Notes: generated by a model not told the origin, from the sequence alone. A stretch of DNA of 35,416 bases from an uncultured Allomuricauda sp. (GCF_937884665.1 NZ_CAKZYF010000125.1:1-35416), one strand, 5' to 3'. Shown: positions 8,004 through 16,867, numbered from the stretch's first letter. Numbers and translations: made by a program.

Positions 8004-9187
8004 AATTTTTTGTTGACGTAATTTGCTATTTTTCCTGGATTGGACAGGATTTTAATAAATCCTTTGGCATCATCTGCTGTCCAGCCTTTGTTCATTTCCC
8101 CATAGCTCCCAAAGGAAGCATTCATTAGGTCATGAGGAGAATGGACTCCGTTGAGCTCAAATCGATAAGGATGTAATGTAAGCAAAACATCCCCTGATAC
8201 GTTTTTTTGGGTATCTGTCAAAAACGCTTCAATGTTTCGCATAACGTCATCCAGATAATTTCCTTCATGCAGGAGCATGCCGTAAAAATTCCCCAATTGT
8301 TCTTTTTGATATTGTTGCCATTTGCTCAAGGTATGCTTTTCAAGGAGGTGATGTGCTTTTATGATAATCAAAGGTGCTGCTGCTTCAAATCCCACCCTTC
8401 CTTTGATGCCGATAATGGTATCTCCCACATGGATATCCCTCCCAATTGCGTATTTGGAGGCCATGTTTGAAAGCTTTTCAATATTTTCAACGGGACTTGA
8501 TTTTTCTCCATCCAAGCCAACCAATTCACCTTGGTAGAACGTTAGTTTCAATTCCTTGGGAATTTCCTTTTCCAACGGACTGGGGTAAGCGGTATCCGGC
8601 AATGAAAGATGGGAGGTCAGGGTTTCATCACCACCTACCGATGTGCCCCAGAGTCCTTTATTGATAGAATATTTGGCTTTTTCCCAAGCGTAGTCCACCC
8701 CATTTTGTTGAAGATATTCGATTTCTGCTTCTCTGGACAACCTTTTGTCCCGAATGGGGGTGATAATCTCAATTTCTGGGGCAATTATTTGGAAAATCAT
8801 GTCGAAACGGACTTGATCATTACCTGCACCCGTACTCCCATGTGCGATATACCCGGCGCCTACGTTGCGAGCGTAGTTGACAATTTCAAGGGCTTGCACA
8901 ATACGTTCGGCACTTACAGAGAGCGGATAGGTATTGTTCCTCAACACATTGCCAAAAATGAGATACTTTACCACTTTCTCATAGAAATTGGAAACGGCGT
9001 CAATGGAAGTGTAGGAGGCGGCACCAAGTTGTATGGCCTTTTCCTGAATTTCCTGGATCTCATCTTTTGAAAACCCACCGGTATTGACACTTACGGCGTG
9101 TACTTCAAAGTTTTCGTCATGGGAAAGATATTTGGCACAGTACGAGGTGTCCAATCCACCACTATAGGCCAATACTAATTTTTTCAT
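8000..9187 (-). CDS. argG: Argininosuccinate synthase
   Basis: Joins citrulline and aspartate using ATP to make argininosuccinate. The 395-residue protein shows the PP-loop ATP motif AYSGGLDTS (7-15) and the YIAHGSTGAGNDQVRF segment that contacts citrulline and aspartate. It overlaps the GNAT gene upstream and argC downstream by 4 bp each, placing it second in the operon. Because ArgF' makes N-acylcitrulline, ArgG depends on the ArgE-like deacylase of the same operon for free citrulline. Confidence 0.96.
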   Translation of the reverse strand: MKKLVLAYSGGLDTSYCAKYLSHDENFEVHAVSVNTGGFSKDEIQEIQEKAIQLGAASYTSIDAVSNFYEKVVKYLIFGNVLRNNTYPLSVSAERIVQALEIVNYARNVGAGYIAHGSTGAGNDQVRFDMIFQIIAPEIEIITPIRDKRLSREAEIEYLQQNGVDYAWEKAKYSINKGLWGTSVGGDETLTSHLSLPDTAYPSPLEKEIPKELKLTFYQGELVGLDGEKSSPVENIEKLSNMASKYAIGRDIHVGDTIIGIKGRVGFEAAAPLIIIKAHHLLEKHTLSKWQQYQKEQLGNFYGMLLHEGNYLDDVMRNIEAFLTDTQKNVSGDVLLTLHPYRFELNGVHSPHDLMNASFGSYGEMNKGWTADDAKGFIKILSNPGKIANYVNKKL

Positions 9188-9798
9188 TTGATTTTCTTTT
9201 TAAGGAAAAGATTTTGCTTTATGTTTTTTAATCTTTGAAAAGCTTTTCCATTTACTTTTTGTGTTGCGTTGGTTTTGTCATTGGGATCGTGCAGCATTCC
9301 GGTACACAAGCACATTTTGCGTTCGGTTCTTGTGAGAATATCAAAATTTTTGCAGGTTTGGCATCCTTTCCAAAAATCAGGGTCATCCGTCAGTTCTGAG
9401 AAAGTAACGGGTTTATATCCCAGTTCATAGTTCATTTTCATTACTGCCAGTCCTGTGGTTATCCCAAATATTTTGGCATTGGGAAATTTCTTTTTGGACA
9501 ACTCAAATACCGCTTTTTTGATTTTTTTGGCCAATCCTTGGTTCCTATAATCTGGATGTACGATAAGTCCTGAGTTGGCCACAAAGTTTTTATTCCCCCA
9601 TACCTCGATGTAGCAGAAACCAGCAAAATTTTCACCATCCAAAGCGATAATTGCATTTCCGTTGTTCAGCCGTTGCAGAATGTATTCGGGAGAACGTTGC
9701 GCAATGCCCGTACCTCTGACCTTAGCGGACTCGGAAATGGTATCGCTTATGATTTGAGCGTATTTGAAATGTGATTCGTTAGCAATTACAATTTTCAT
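9184..9798 (-). CDS. GNAT acyltransferase, probable glutamate N-acyltransferase of the arginine pathway
   Basis: First gene of the arginine operon, so the likely first-step enzyme acylating glutamate. The GNAT acyl-CoA site is seen as SGLIVHPDYRNQGLAKKIKK (76-95), with the R/Q-x-x-G-x-A loop at RNQGLA. The N-terminal ~145 residues make up the GNAT domain. A C-terminal tail of about 60 residues has four cysteines spaced CxxC-13-CxC (Cys146, 149, 163, 165), then a Lys-rich end; this looks metal-binding, though I see no known domain name. No argA or argJ is present in the window, which supports this role. Whether acetyl-CoA or succinyl-CoA is the donor is open. The 206 bp upstream separate it from the glycosyltransferase gene and must hold the operon promoter. 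Confidence 0.75.
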   Translation of the reverse strand: MKIVIANESHFKYAQIISDTISESAKVRGTGIAQRSPEYILQRLNNGNAIIALDGENFAGFCYIEVWGNKNFVANSGLIVHPDYRNQGLAKKIKKAVFELSKKKFPNAKIFGITTGLAVMKMNYELGYKPVTFSELTDDPDFWKGCQTCKNFDILTRTERKMCLCTGMLHDPNDKTNATQKVNGKAFQRLKNIKQNLFLKKKIK

Positions 9799-9849
9799 TG
9801 CTAATGGACTTAAAACTTAAAATAAAATGGAATATTTGATGGTTTATGC

Positions 9850-9931
9850 GGAAATGGACTCACCTATTTCCATGACTGATATGCACCCTTACGGGCGACG
9901 GCGGAAAGGGAATGGGCGTACTGGAACAGTA
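9850..9931 (-). promoter_or_regulatory. Hairpin-rich 5' leader of the arginine operon
   Basis: Between the upstream gene and the first arginine gene the minus strand can form three local hairpins in order: TACTG-ttc-CAGTA (9919-9931), CCC-GTAA-GGG (9886-9895), and GGAAAT-10 nt-ATTTCC (9850-9871). The stretch is richer in GC than the AT-rich flanks at 9800-9840 and 9935-10004. I see no gene here and no match to a riboswitch I know. No clear terminator T-tract follows the last hairpin. It may be a regulatory leader; this is a proposal from sequence only. Confidence 0.3.
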
Positions 9932-10004
9932 GCACTCTCAAAAAGAAATATGTAGTTTAGTTCATTCATTCTTAAGTTAAAAGTACAAATTAATTCCAAT
10001 ACCC

Positions 10005-11381
10005 CTAATTTCCAGATATTTTTTTGAAGAAACCTAAAGTTTTGACGGAGTTATTGGTCAATTCATAAATCAAAAGTGCAAAGACCGCTAAATATTCAAT
10101 GCCCAGGAGCCATGGGTTTTCCGTATATTCCGAATTGGAATAGGCCCAATAACTTAAAATCACTACCAAAGTCCAAAGAATTGGAAACTTATATTTCGTG
10201 AATATACTGAGCGTCAACAAAAAAATGATATACCATGGATGAACGGTACTGGATAAGGCCAAATAGGTGAAGAGTGTCCAAAGCATGGAACCCATTAAGG
10301 TTTTGAAATTTTCATTCTTTCTGGAGAAGGTCAAAACAAGCGTGAAACCGATGACCGTAATGGCCATAAGTTTACCATAAGATTTGATCAATAGCCAAGG
10401 TTTGGCTTCAAAAAAGTGAAGCCCGATGTACTTTATCAGGTTATATATCCCTGCGTTGAATTCAAAGTTAGAGAACCACAGGCCCACCGTTTCTGAATAA
10501 TTATTGACAAACATCTGAGAATAAAAGGGGAAGAGCAAAAGCATGCAAACACCAAAAATCAATACGTAAAAACCGATACTCTTTTTAAGCCCTAAATATC
10601 TCAGGAACAAGGGTAAAAAAAGAATGGGGACCAATTTGGTCATGACGGACAGGGCATATACCGGTGCTGCGGCTATCCACTTAGTTTCGAACAACAGATA
10701 GAGGGCCCAGACGAAGAAAAAGAGCATGACCCCCTCAAAGTGAAGATTGGCCGTAAGTTCCAAAATGACCAAAGGATTCAGAAAGTACCAGAACATGTAA
10801 TTTGAATTACTTTTGAACAGCTTCAGCAGTTTGCTTCCAAAATAGAGAATGCCCACATCTGCCAAAATGATTTGGACCCGAAGCACAAGGATACTCCCCA
10901 AAAGACTTTTTCCTCCAATAAAAGCTGCAATGGCGAATGTGATTTGATTGAAAGGGGGGTAGTTGCTGAAGTGCTGAGCGCTCAGTTCTCCCATTCCGGA
11001 GTACAGGATTTTATGGTTGGGAATAGGTATTTGTGACCATTCTAGAATCTGTTCGGGTGTATGGAGATAGGGATTAATGCCATTTTTTACAAGCTGTCCG
11101 TCCCAGATAAAGCGATAAAAGTCTTGCGACAAATTGGGTTCAACAAAGAACAAGACCAGTCGAAACAGCAAACCGCAGCATAACAAGAACTTGAAATTCT
11201 GTGGTTCAAGCTGAATCAGTTTAACGTGAAAAACAAAAAGCGCCGAATACAGTAAAAGTAGTTTACCGAAGTCCGTCCGTTCCAGGTCATATCCGAACGC
11301 CAGGTAAAAACCGATACTTATTACCGCCAACAGCAAAGGCACTTTGTGCAGCATGAGGTACTTGAAAAATCCAGTTGGCAT
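10005..11381 (-). CDS. GT-C-fold polyprenyl-phosphate-dependent mannosyltransferase-like membrane protein
   Basis: A 458-residue protein with about eleven hydrophobic segments. The first periplasmic loop has SQDFYRFIWDGQ (85-96) followed by NGINPY, the acidic motif typical of GT87 / MptB-like enzymes that use lipid-linked mannose on the outer face of the inner membrane. Later segments such as FWYFLNPLVILELTANLHFE also match that family. It is transcribed toward the arginine operon but 206 bp away and looks separate. Exact sugar and acceptor cannot be told from sequence. The start MPTGFFKYL gives a short N-terminus before the first helix; a second ATG nine codons in is also possible. Confidence 0.75.
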   Translation of the reverse strand: MPTGFFKYLMLHKVPLLLAVISIGFYLAFGYDLERTDFGKLLLLYSALFVFHVKLIQLEPQNFKFLLCCGLLFRLVLFFVEPNLSQDFYRFIWDGQLVKNGINPYLHTPEQILEWSQIPIPNHKILYSGMGELSAQHFSNYPPFNQITFAIAAFIGGKSLLGSILVLRVQIILADVGILYFGSKLLKLFKSNSNYMFWYFLNPLVILELTANLHFEGVMLFFFVWALYLLFETKWIAAAPVYALSVMTKLVPILFLPLFLRYLGLKKSIGFYVLIFGVCMLLLFPFYSQMFVNNYSETVGLWFSNFEFNAGIYNLIKYIGLHFFEAKPWLLIKSYGKLMAITVIGFTLVLTFSRKNENFKTLMGSMLWTLFTYLALSSTVHPWYIIFLLTLSIFTKYKFPILWTLVVILSYWAYSNSEYTENPWLLGIEYLAVFALLIYELTNNSVKTLGFFKKISGN

Positions 11382-11477
11382 TGATGGTAAGCTTATCGCT
11401 CACTAAAATAGGCCTTTAAAATGATTTTAGACCGAAGCATTTGCCGGTATCCAGTCGTGAAAACGGTAATTTCTCCA

Positions 11478-11507
11478 TTGGATTTACTTTCATTTTTTTT
11501 ACGTTTA
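11478..11507 (+). promoter_or_regulatory. Candidate Bacteroidetes-type promoter for the AraC gene
   Basis: TTG at 11478-11480, a 19-base spacer, then TACGTTTA at 11500-11507, one base off the TAnnTTTG -7 consensus of Bacteroidetes. The -7 box lies 54 bases before the AraC-family start codon. Match is by eye only. Confidence 0.4.
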
Positions 11508-11561
11508 TTCGTAACATTCTAGACAAATCAACGTCATTTAGCATGTCAATTCGATTGTTCC

Positions 11562-12365
11562 ATGGTTTACAAACCTCGACTTACAGAAGTACAAAAGCAC
11601 ATTGACCATTATTGGTTACTCAGCGCGAAAGACTTTTCGGTTTTGAACGGGATGCAAATGTATGCTTATCCGGGTATAACGCCTGATATGATCATAGTGC
11701 TAGAGGGATATTATTCCCTTTCGTATCAGGGTAAGAAATTAAGGTCCAACCAAAGTCTTCTCTTTAGTTTTATCCACGAAAAGGTTTACGTTGATTTTTC
11801 AGCCCTGAAGCGTTGCATTGTGGTCAAATTCAAATCTAGGGGAGTTTCTTCATTAAAACCATTTGTTCGTGCGGACGTTGACACCATTATGAGAAACCCG
11901 ATGGCCTTCGCCGAAGATGCTTTTGGCGCAGAAATACAAGGGCTGAACAACTACCTGAAAAAGTGTGGTACTGCGCTGATGGTTCCCGAATTGGATTACT
12001 GGTTCGCGCAGCGTTATCAAAAGGCAGATGAGGGTTTTATGGTTGAAATGTCCCAGGAAGTAAGCCAAGACTGTAATTTAGGGATTATCATGCAGACCAC
12101 TGGGTATTCCTACTCAACCTTGGAACGGTATTTTAAAAAGGAAACCGGATTGCCCCCCAAAACGTTTCAAACCCTGCAACGTTTCAAAAAAGTGCTCCGA
12201 GAGCTTTCCACCACAAAAAACCAGGATTGGCAGGATTATGTTTTACGGCATGGTTATCATGACCAGAGCCATTTTATCAAAGAAATGAAAAGATTTACAG
12301 GACATACCCCATCTGCCTTGGTGCAGATTCCAAGCTTTATAAAATTACGGCCCGATTATTTTTGA
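11562..12365 (+). CDS. AraC-family transcriptional regulator
   Basis: A 267-residue regulator. The C-terminal ~100 residues form the two helix-turn-helix motifs of AraC/XylS: a first one around GIIMQTTGYSYSTLERYFKK and a second around DYVLRHGYHDQSHFIKEMKR, the latter with the well-conserved GYxDQSHFxxxxKRFTGxTP pattern. The N-terminal ~160 residues look like a cupin-type sensor (VLEGYYSLSYQGK...), ligand unknown. The gene is divergent from the membrane glycosyltransferase and is followed by a serine hydrolase gene starting 57 bp downstream, which it may control. Nothing in the sequence names the inducer. Confidence 0.85.
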   Translation: MVYKPRLTEVQKHIDHYWLLSAKDFSVLNGMQMYAYPGITPDMIIVLEGYYSLSYQGKKLRSNQSLLFSFIHEKVYVDFSALKRCIVVKFKSRGVSSLKPFVRADVDTIMRNPMAFAEDAFGAEIQGLNNYLKKCGTALMVPELDYWFAQRYQKADEGFMVEMSQEVSQDCNLGIIMQTTGYSYSTLERYFKKETGLPPKTFQTLQRFKKVLRELSTTKNQDWQDYVLRHGYHDQSHFIKEMKRFTGHTPSALVQIPSFIKLRPDYF

Positions 12366-12422
12366 CGAATTTTTACAATGTAGCATCGTTTCAAATACCA
12401 ATCTTTGTCCAAAACGTACATC

Positions 12423-13574
12423 ATGAAATACAGTTTGACTGCCTTGGCATTTACCGTCATGGCCTTTTCGTCCTTAGAAAGTATAGCCCAGGTCAAAGGT
12501 CACAATACCGTTTTACAGAAGATTTTGGACAAAGCCTGTACCAAAAAGAATAACACTGTTGTTGGAATTTCATTAAGCGTAAAGTCACCTGAACTTGGAA
12601 TGGACTTTAAAGGAAGTTGTGGTTATGATGGGATACATAAAACAACACCCGTACATGTGGAGCAACCTTTTCGAATTGCAAGTTTGACCAAGGTGTTTGT
12701 TGCCTCTGCAATTTTGAGGCTCCACGAACAACAGCTCATTTCAATCGAGGACCCGATTACAAAATACGTTTCCGATGCGCATATCAAATTGCTACGGGAT
12801 GGAGGTTATGTCCCGGAAGATATTACTGTACGCCACTGTTTAAATCATACGAGTGGACTTTATGATTATGCCTTAGGAGGGGAAGAATATATTGCTGAGG
12901 CCAAAAAAGATGAAAAGAAACGATGGACGCGCACTGAACAAATTAAGTTTGCCATGGATAACGGAAAGCCCCATGCTCCTCCAGGACAGGAAGAGCATTA
13001 CAGCGACACAGGATACATTCTTTTGGGCGAAATTTTAGAACGGCAGACCCATTCAGGTCTTGCTGAAAGTCTGAGAACCCTCTTGAAGTTCGATGCATTG
13101 GGGATGTCTTCTACGTATTTAGAGAGCTTGGAAGCACGGCCGGAAGGACTATTGCCCAATGTAAAACGATATATGGGCGAACTGGATGCATCCAATTGGG
13201 ATAACTCCGTTGATCTTTATGGAGGGGGTGGCTTGGTATCGACCTCGGAAGATTTGACGCTATTTCTTCAGGCATTGTTCAATGGTAAAATATTTGAAAA
13301 GGACGATACGCTGGATATCATGTTGTTGAAAAAAGACTACTCGCCCGAGGGGGATGTGCTCCCGAATCAGCGACTTGGATTTACCAGTATCATTGGGGAG
13401 AAAACGGGTTTAACAGTGTACCTGCATACCGGTTTTTGGGGTACAGTTTTTATACATCTACCCAAATACAACTGTAGTCTAGCGATGAACTATACGTATG
13501 ATGGCGATAGTGAAGCGCTACAACAAACTATAGATTATGTTTTGGAACAGGGTAAAAAAGAGATGGGGAAATAA
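12423..13574 (+). CDS. Exported serine hydrolase of the beta-lactamase / class C PBP family
   Basis: A 383-residue protein with an N-terminal signal peptide (ALAFTVMAFSSLESIAQ). The serine-hydrolase motifs are SLTK (Ser87, Lys90), YSD (Tyr193 to Asp195, a variant of YxN) and HTG (335-337). This pattern fits the broad class C beta-lactamase / D-aminopeptidase / esterase group; a real beta-lactamase activity should not be assumed. I chose the ATG at 12423 because it begins the signal peptide directly; an ATG six codons upstream (12405) is less natural. A strong terminator follows at 13643. Confidence 0.85.
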   Translation: MKYSLTALAFTVMAFSSLESIAQVKGHNTVLQKILDKACTKKNNTVVGISLSVKSPELGMDFKGSCGYDGIHKTTPVHVEQPFRIASLTKVFVASAILRLHEQQLISIEDPITKYVSDAHIKLLRDGGYVPEDITVRHCLNHTSGLYDYALGGEEYIAEAKKDEKKRWTRTEQIKFAMDNGKPHAPPGQEEHYSDTGYILLGEILERQTHSGLAESLRTLLKFDALGMSSTYLESLEARPEGLLPNVKRYMGELDASNWDNSVDLYGGGGLVSTSEDLTLFLQALFNGKIFEKDDTLDIMLLKKDYSPEGDVLPNQRLGFTSIIGEKTGLTVYLHTGFWGTVFIHLPKYNCSLAMNYTYDGDSEALQQTIDYVLEQGKKEMGK

Positions 13575-13592
13575 CTCCCTTTTTTACAAGAA

Positions 13593-13615
13593 AGCGTTCT
13601 GCTTTGATCAACGCT
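13593..13615 (+). repeat. Small inverted repeat after the serine hydrolase gene
   Basis: AGCGTT (13593-13598) and AACGCT (13610-13615) form a 6-bp stem with an 11-base loop just downstream of the stop codon, ahead of the stronger terminator hairpin. It lacks a T-tract and may only assist folding of the transcript end. Confidence 0.3.
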
Positions 13616-13642
13616 AAAGTTGAAATGCTAATGTTGAAACGA

Positions 13643-13688
13643 AACAAGTACTTTGCAAAGTCCAACACAAAGTACTTGTTGTTTTTTT
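13643..13688 (+). terminator. Strong intrinsic terminator
   Basis: AACAAGTACTTTG (13643-13655) is perfectly complementary to CAAAGTACTTGTT (13668-13680), a 13-bp stem with a 12-base loop, followed by G and seven Ts (13682-13688). It ends the plus-strand transcript of the serine hydrolase. The converging gene on the minus strand ends five bases later. Confidence 0.9.
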
Positions 13689-13692
13689 ATAC

Positions 13693-14151
13693 TTACTGAA
13701 TACCGACAAGGATTTCAGCTACGCCGTTTGTTGGATCAGTTGCCCTATCGTCATAGATTTCCATGTCTGTAGCATAGGTTCTATTTAAGTCCATGGCCCA
13801 TATCTGCATCCATGTATTGATTACGGCACCTTTGGTAAGGTCACCTTTCGCGATAAATTGGGAATAGTTGGATTCGGGGATGATTTTTACGGTCATATCT
13901 TCCGGAATGTTGTCCAAACTGGATACATTACAACCAATGACCAAGGTGTATGGTTGGGTGTGGTCCCCTTCGTAATCCGTGTAGATGGCATAAACGGTGT
14001 TGTCCACTTTGTGGGGGATTCGGCCTAAGATATTTTCTGCCCTAAACCTTCCCCATAATTGGGGGATATCCGTATCTCCTTTCCCAGGTTCGTTCGAGGT
14101 TCTTATGGCGATTCCCACGATGGTCAATGCCTCTTTCTTTGTGTTCGTCAT
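13693..14151 (-). CDS. GyrI-like / Cass2-like effector-binding protein
   Basis: A protein of about 152 residues from the ATG at 14151. It reads as the GyrI-like small-molecule-binding fold: the VGIAIRTSNE opening strand, IPQLWGRFRAENI, a central VYAIYTDYEGDHTQPYTLVIG strand-turn-strand and the IPESNYSQFIAKG and NTWMQIWAMDLNR segments resemble stand-alone effector-binding proteins such as integron Cass2 and the C-terminal domains of some AraC regulators. Likely cytoplasmic and binding a hydrophobic or cationic ligand; the ligand is unknown. A longer start at 14232 would add 27 residues that do not look like part of the fold. It converges on the serine hydrolase gene. Confidence 0.7.
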   Translation of the reverse strand: MTNTKKEALTIVGIAIRTSNEPGKGDTDIPQLWGRFRAENILGRIPHKVDNTVYAIYTDYEGDHTQPYTLVIGCNVSSLDNIPEDMTVKIIPESNYSQFIAKGDLTKGAVINTWMQIWAMDLNRTYATDMEIYDDRATDPTNGVAEILVGIQ

Positions 14152-14349
14152 GATGCTAGAGTTTAAGATTGGCACAAAAATATCGGCATTAAATGACAAG
14201 GGTATGTCAGGGGTGGTTTGGTTTTCTTTCAATTTTCATGGTATCATTTTGGCCCGGACTTTCTCACTGAAATTGCTAACTTCCCTGACCTTATTCGGTA
14301 TTTTATCTAATTATGGCGTATCGACCTCATCGGCACTTATAAAAAGGAA

Positions 14350-15183
14350 TTGAAGGCATTAGCAATAGCATCCAAATCCAATACTTTATGGGCTACATTG
14401 TTCGAAGCTGATTCGAGCGATAGTGTTCTTATTATAGCCTCGGCAACTGGGGTGAAGCAAGAATATTACAAGAAATTTGCCCGGTTTATCGCCAATAATG
14501 GAGTTACGGTTATCACCTTTGACTATTCTGGTATCGGTCGTTCATTAGAAAAACCAATTAAAGAGCTAAAAACCAATGCGGCAGTTTGGGGTCAAAATGA
14601 TTTAGAACATGTACTTCAATTTGTTGTAGGTAATTATCCTAAATCAAAAAAAGTTCTTCTTGGGCACAGTATTGGCGGTCAACTGATAGGGCTTGCGAAA
14701 TCATCTAAAAAATTGGATAAAATAGTCTTAGTTGCGGCACAATCTGGATATTGGAAATATTGGAAGGGAATCGGTAGATTAAAAATGGGGTTTAATTGGT
14801 ACATTCTCTTTCCCATAATGCTACGGCTTTTTGGATATTTGAATTCCAAGAAAATAAGTGGTATGGAAAACCTTCCGAAGAATGTGGCCAATCAGTGGCG
14901 AAATTGGGGTAAGCGCCAAGAGTATATTTTAAGCGATAAGTCCATAGGAAAAACGTATTATGATCAAATAAAGGTAAATCTTACTGCATTTAGCATTGAC
15001 GACGATGAGTTTGCCCCAAAAGAAGCGGTTCAATGGATGACGGGACAATATAAAAATGCCATTAAGAAATCAATTCATTTGAAGCCCATTGATCTGAACA
15101 CAAAAAGAATCGGACATTTTGGAATATTTAAAGAAAAGTTTTGCAATACCATTTGGTTACAGATTTTGAAAGAAATAAAATAG
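14350..15183 (+). CDS. Alpha/beta hydrolase
   Basis: A 277-residue serine hydrolase. The nucleophile elbow is GHSIGG (Ser107), an FDYSGIGRS segment precedes it, the acid is probably in SIDDDEFAP near 216-224, and the histidine is in RIGHFGIF near the C-terminus. The pattern matches the esterase-like family often annotated as predicted alpha/beta hydrolase. The reading frame has no ATG before the fold; it opens after a stop at 14308-14310 and its first usable codon is TTG at 14350, preceded by AAAAAGGAA, a good ribosome-binding site, so TTG is the start. Substrate unknown. No signal peptide is seen. Confidence 0.8.
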   Translation: MKALAIASKSNTLWATLFEADSSDSVLIIASATGVKQEYYKKFARFIANNGVTVITFDYSGIGRSLEKPIKELKTNAAVWGQNDLEHVLQFVVGNYPKSKKVLLGHSIGGQLIGLAKSSKKLDKIVLVAAQSGYWKYWKGIGRLKMGFNWYILFPIMLRLFGYLNSKKISGMENLPKNVANQWRNWGKRQEYILSDKSIGKTYYDQIKVNLTAFSIDDDEFAPKEAVQWMTGQYKNAIKKSIHLKPIDLNTKRIGHFGIFKEKFCNTIWLQILKEIK

Positions 15184-15369
15184 CAAACTATCAATAGAAG
15201 AAGCTTAGGGTTTGCCTTTATTCCTATCCATGAAATTCCCCAATATCCGTTTAGGATTAATGATTCTATCTACATCGATAAAAGGCGATAATACAATTCT
15301 CAAGTTCATTAAAACTTTTGGTAAGCAAATGGCTTAACTTTACGACTAAACAGTGAAAAAGAAAGAACA

Positions 15370-15900
15370 ATGAGATTGACACTTATTCTAATTCTTGGTC
15401 TTGCGTATTTCAATGCGTCCTGCCAGGCCAAGTCCAGCACAAAACAGGAACAGCAGCTATATCCCATTCAAAAATCGGATGAAGAATGGAAGAAGATGCT
15501 CTCGGACAAGCAATTTTATGTACTTCGCCAACAGGGCACTGAGTATGCGTTTACCGGAGAATATTGGGATAATAAAGAAAAAGGAATTTATTACTCTGCG
15601 GCCACAGGTCAACCTTTGTTCAGCTCTGAGCATAAATTCAAATCAGGCACGGGATGGCCTAGCTTTTATATGCCCATCGAAGAAAATGCGGTCAAAGAGC
15701 TTGTCGACAGAAGTCATGGCATGGTTCGCACGGAAGTAGTCGACAGTGGAAGCGGTTCACATCTCGGTCATGTTTTTAATGATGGTCCAGCACCAACAGG
15801 ATTGCGGTATTGCATGAACTCTGCTTCTTTACTATTTGTAGCAGAAGGGGAGGAATTACCGGCAATCGTAAAGGAATGGAAGGATAAACACAACAAATAA
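15370..15900 (+). CDS. msrB: Exported peptide-methionine (R)-S-oxide reductase
   Basis: Repairs R-methionine sulfoxide in proteins. The 176-residue protein has a signal peptide ending in NASC (Cys18), an imperfect lipobox, so it is probably periplasmic or membrane-anchored. MsrB motifs are SGTGWPSF (92-99), the HLGHVF histidines (131, 134) and the catalytic cysteine Cys148 in RYCMNSASL. The zinc-binding CxxC pairs of many MsrBs are absent ([11 protein letters not shown] instead), and apart from Cys18 there is no second cysteine to act as resolving residue, so recycling may depend directly on a reductant. It stands alone, with 186 bp of upstream DNA for a promoter. Confidence 0.92.
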   Translation: MRLTLILILGLAYFNASCQAKSSTKQEQQLYPIQKSDEEWKKMLSDKQFYVLRQQGTEYAFTGEYWDNKEKGIYYSAATGQPLFSSEHKFKSGTGWPSFYMPIEENAVKELVDRSHGMVRTEVVDSGSGSHLGHVFNDGPAPTGLRYCMNSASLLFVAEGEELPAIVKEWKDKHNK

Positions 15901-15984
15901 CCTTCGTTACATTTAGCTGTCGATAAAATCACCGTAGTGAAGTTGGAGCATTTTTGGCTTGACCAATAGGTACATTACATCTCC

Positions 15985-16707
15985 TTAGGTATTTTTTGAA
16001 TCCGAATACTCGGCATTGTACCTTTCATACGATTTATAGTACTCCTCCAAGGTCATGTTATGGGATTCAAAGACTTCGTAGGTGTTGGTAATTTTTTGAA
16101 TCAAGTCGATTCGAAATACCCGAAACGCCTTTCTTAGGCGGCAATAGGCAATGAGCAACCATTTTTCTTGGGTACTGTAGAGCGCAAAAGGTTCTATGTC
16201 TCGATTGGTGGACGTATTCTTCAAAGAGCGGTAATCGATATGCAATACCTGAAAGTTGGTCAAGGCCGATTGAATACGCATGAGATGATCGCTGGTCCGT
16301 TGGTGCAAATAATTATCCGTAAAATAAATACGATCTTTGAGTAGACTGGCCTTGTCTTTTTGAGGACCTTTTAATAGAGCTTTAATCTTTAAAATGGCTT
16401 CGGTGTAATATTGTACAAACGAAGCATCTTTATTTTTGATTACCAGTTGTTCAGCGGTAATCAAAGCATTGGCCTCGTCCTCGGTGAACATGACGGGGGG
16501 GAGCTGATAGCCTTCCATCATGGAATATCCCCTCCCTTCTTCCGTTACAATGGGAACGCCAGACTTTTCCAAGGTCCGGATATCGCGGTATATGGTCCGG
16601 ATACTTACGTTATGCTTTTCAGACAACATTTTTGCGGTAACCAGCCTAGAGGATTGAAGTTGGGTCAAAATAGCTGTAAGTCTGGAGAGCCTGGGTTTTT
16701 GTTCCAT
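15985..16707 (-). CDS. YafY-type transcriptional regulator (HTH_11 + WYL)
   Basis: A 240-residue regulator. Residues 1-60 form a DeoR-like winged helix (SRLVTAKMLSEKHNVSIRTI then YRDIRTLEKSGVPI, with the characteristic EEGRGYSMMEGYQLPPV wing). The C-terminal half is a WYL domain (EKWLLIAYCRLRKAFRVFRI) that in this family senses a ligand, nucleic acid or damage signal. I chose the ATG at 16707 since it begins the winged helix at once; the longer frame to 16908 would overlap the neighbouring gene and adds a sequence that does not look like protein. No cognate target is evident next to it. Confidence 0.85.
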   Translation of the reverse strand: MEQKPRLSRLTAILTQLQSSRLVTAKMLSEKHNVSIRTIYRDIRTLEKSGVPIVTEEGRGYSMMEGYQLPPVMFTEDEANALITAEQLVIKNKDASFVQYYTEAILKIKALLKGPQKDKASLLKDRIYFTDNYLHQRTSDHLMRIQSALTNFQVLHIDYRSLKNTSTNRDIEPFALYSTQEKWLLIAYCRLRKAFRVFRIDLIQKITNTYEVFESHNMTLEEYYKSYERYNAEYSDSKNT

Positions 16708-16867
16708 TCCATTTATGGGAATTACATCATTTTTTGTAAATGTAGTTATTTCGATTTTTGGAATATGCTGGGAACACCACTGAGGTGATACAAGCTTAAA
16801 GTAACAGAAAACAAGGAAATTAGGGTAAAACCCTAAAATCGACCCAGGACAGAATGCAAAAGAGGAG

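Noticed and set aside
12405..12422. Earlier ATG for the serine hydrolase
   Set aside because: The six extra residues spoil a clean signal peptide start at 12423.
12998..13195. Minus-strand frame within the serine hydrolase
   Set aside because: Antisense to conserved motifs and without protein-like features.
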